This document shows, in pieces, positions 6,182-6,213 of a stretch of 6,213 bases of DNA. Origin of the DNA: an uncultured bacterium (GTDB lineage: Bacteria; Bacillota; Clostridia; Christensenellales; Pumilibacteraceae); contig CATKFJ010000165.1 of assembly GCA_949747725.1 (NCBI GenBank), forward strand, positions 1 to 6,213. The letters are read 5' to 3'. The notes under the pieces were generated by a model. It saw only the letters and a list, made by a program, of their open reading frames with translations, was not told the DNA's origin and made no database searches. Position 1 is the first letter of the stretch. Each line of letters starts with the position of its first letter. The position numbers and the translations under genes were made by a program.

Positions 6182-6210
6182 AGTATATCACTTTTTTTTC
6201 GGTAACGCAA
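6182..6210 (-). promoter_or_regulatory. Predicted promoter of the rsmD-coaD cluster
   Basis: The minus strand has TATACT (6187-6182), preceded by TG one base upstream (TGATATACT, an extended -10), and TTGCGT (6210-6205) at the ideal 17-base spacing. The spacer contains a run of eight A. Transcription would start at or within a base or two of the rsmD ATG at 6175. The window ends three bases beyond the -35, so an upstream gene reading into rsmD cannot be excluded. Confidence 0.55.
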
Positions 6211-6213
6211 CAA

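Noticed and set aside
6191..6200. T-run (eight T) on the plus strand near the right edge as a terminator
   Set aside because: No stem precedes it on the plus strand and no plus-strand gene leads into it. It fits better as an A-tract in the spacer of the rsmD promoter.

Overview
The window reads as chromosomal housekeeping DNA from a Gram-positive, Firmicutes-type bacterium, most likely a member of the Clostridia. The reasons are gene order (a helicase pcrA directly followed by ligA; rsmD followed by coaD and a coiled-coil 'ATPase-like' protein), strong Shine-Dalgarno sequences, and a DNA ligase whose motifs look clostridial (KNPRNAVAGAIRNLD, EIQGEGIM). The DNA looks CpG-rich by eye (many tcga/cgtcg/cgcg words) with moderate GC; I did not compute this. 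A deeper taxonomic call, for example an uncultured gut clostridial lineage, would be guesswork.

All seven genes are on the minus strand, so the biological order runs from high to low coordinates. The first cluster starts at the right edge: rsmD (16S rRNA G966 methyltransferase), coaD (coenzyme A biosynthesis), a small coiled-coil protein, then a class I DAHP synthase (entry to aromatic amino acid synthesis). These genes overlap or are separated by no more than 15 bases, and a plausible promoter lies immediately before rsmD. A 102-base gap (3536-3637) follows. It holds tandem 10-bp and 9-bp repeats, an extended -10 promoter and a near-perfect ribosome binding site. This promoter appears to drive the second cluster: a 128-residue protein of unknown function, pcrA (UvrD-family DNA helicase) and ligA (NAD-dependent DNA ligase, cut by the left edge after 282 codons). 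The second cluster is a DNA repair/replication operon; pcrA and ligA are joined by a TAATG stop/start.

There are no tRNAs, rRNAs, insertion sequences, CRISPR arrays, phage genes or toxin/defence genes. No stretch over 300 bases lacks a gene. I see no exotic system. The points most worth a second look are the repeat-rich promoter region between the two clusters, the unknown 128-residue protein leading the pcrA-ligA operon, the possibly leaderless rsmD transcript, and the DAHP synthase gene placed in a coaD cluster.
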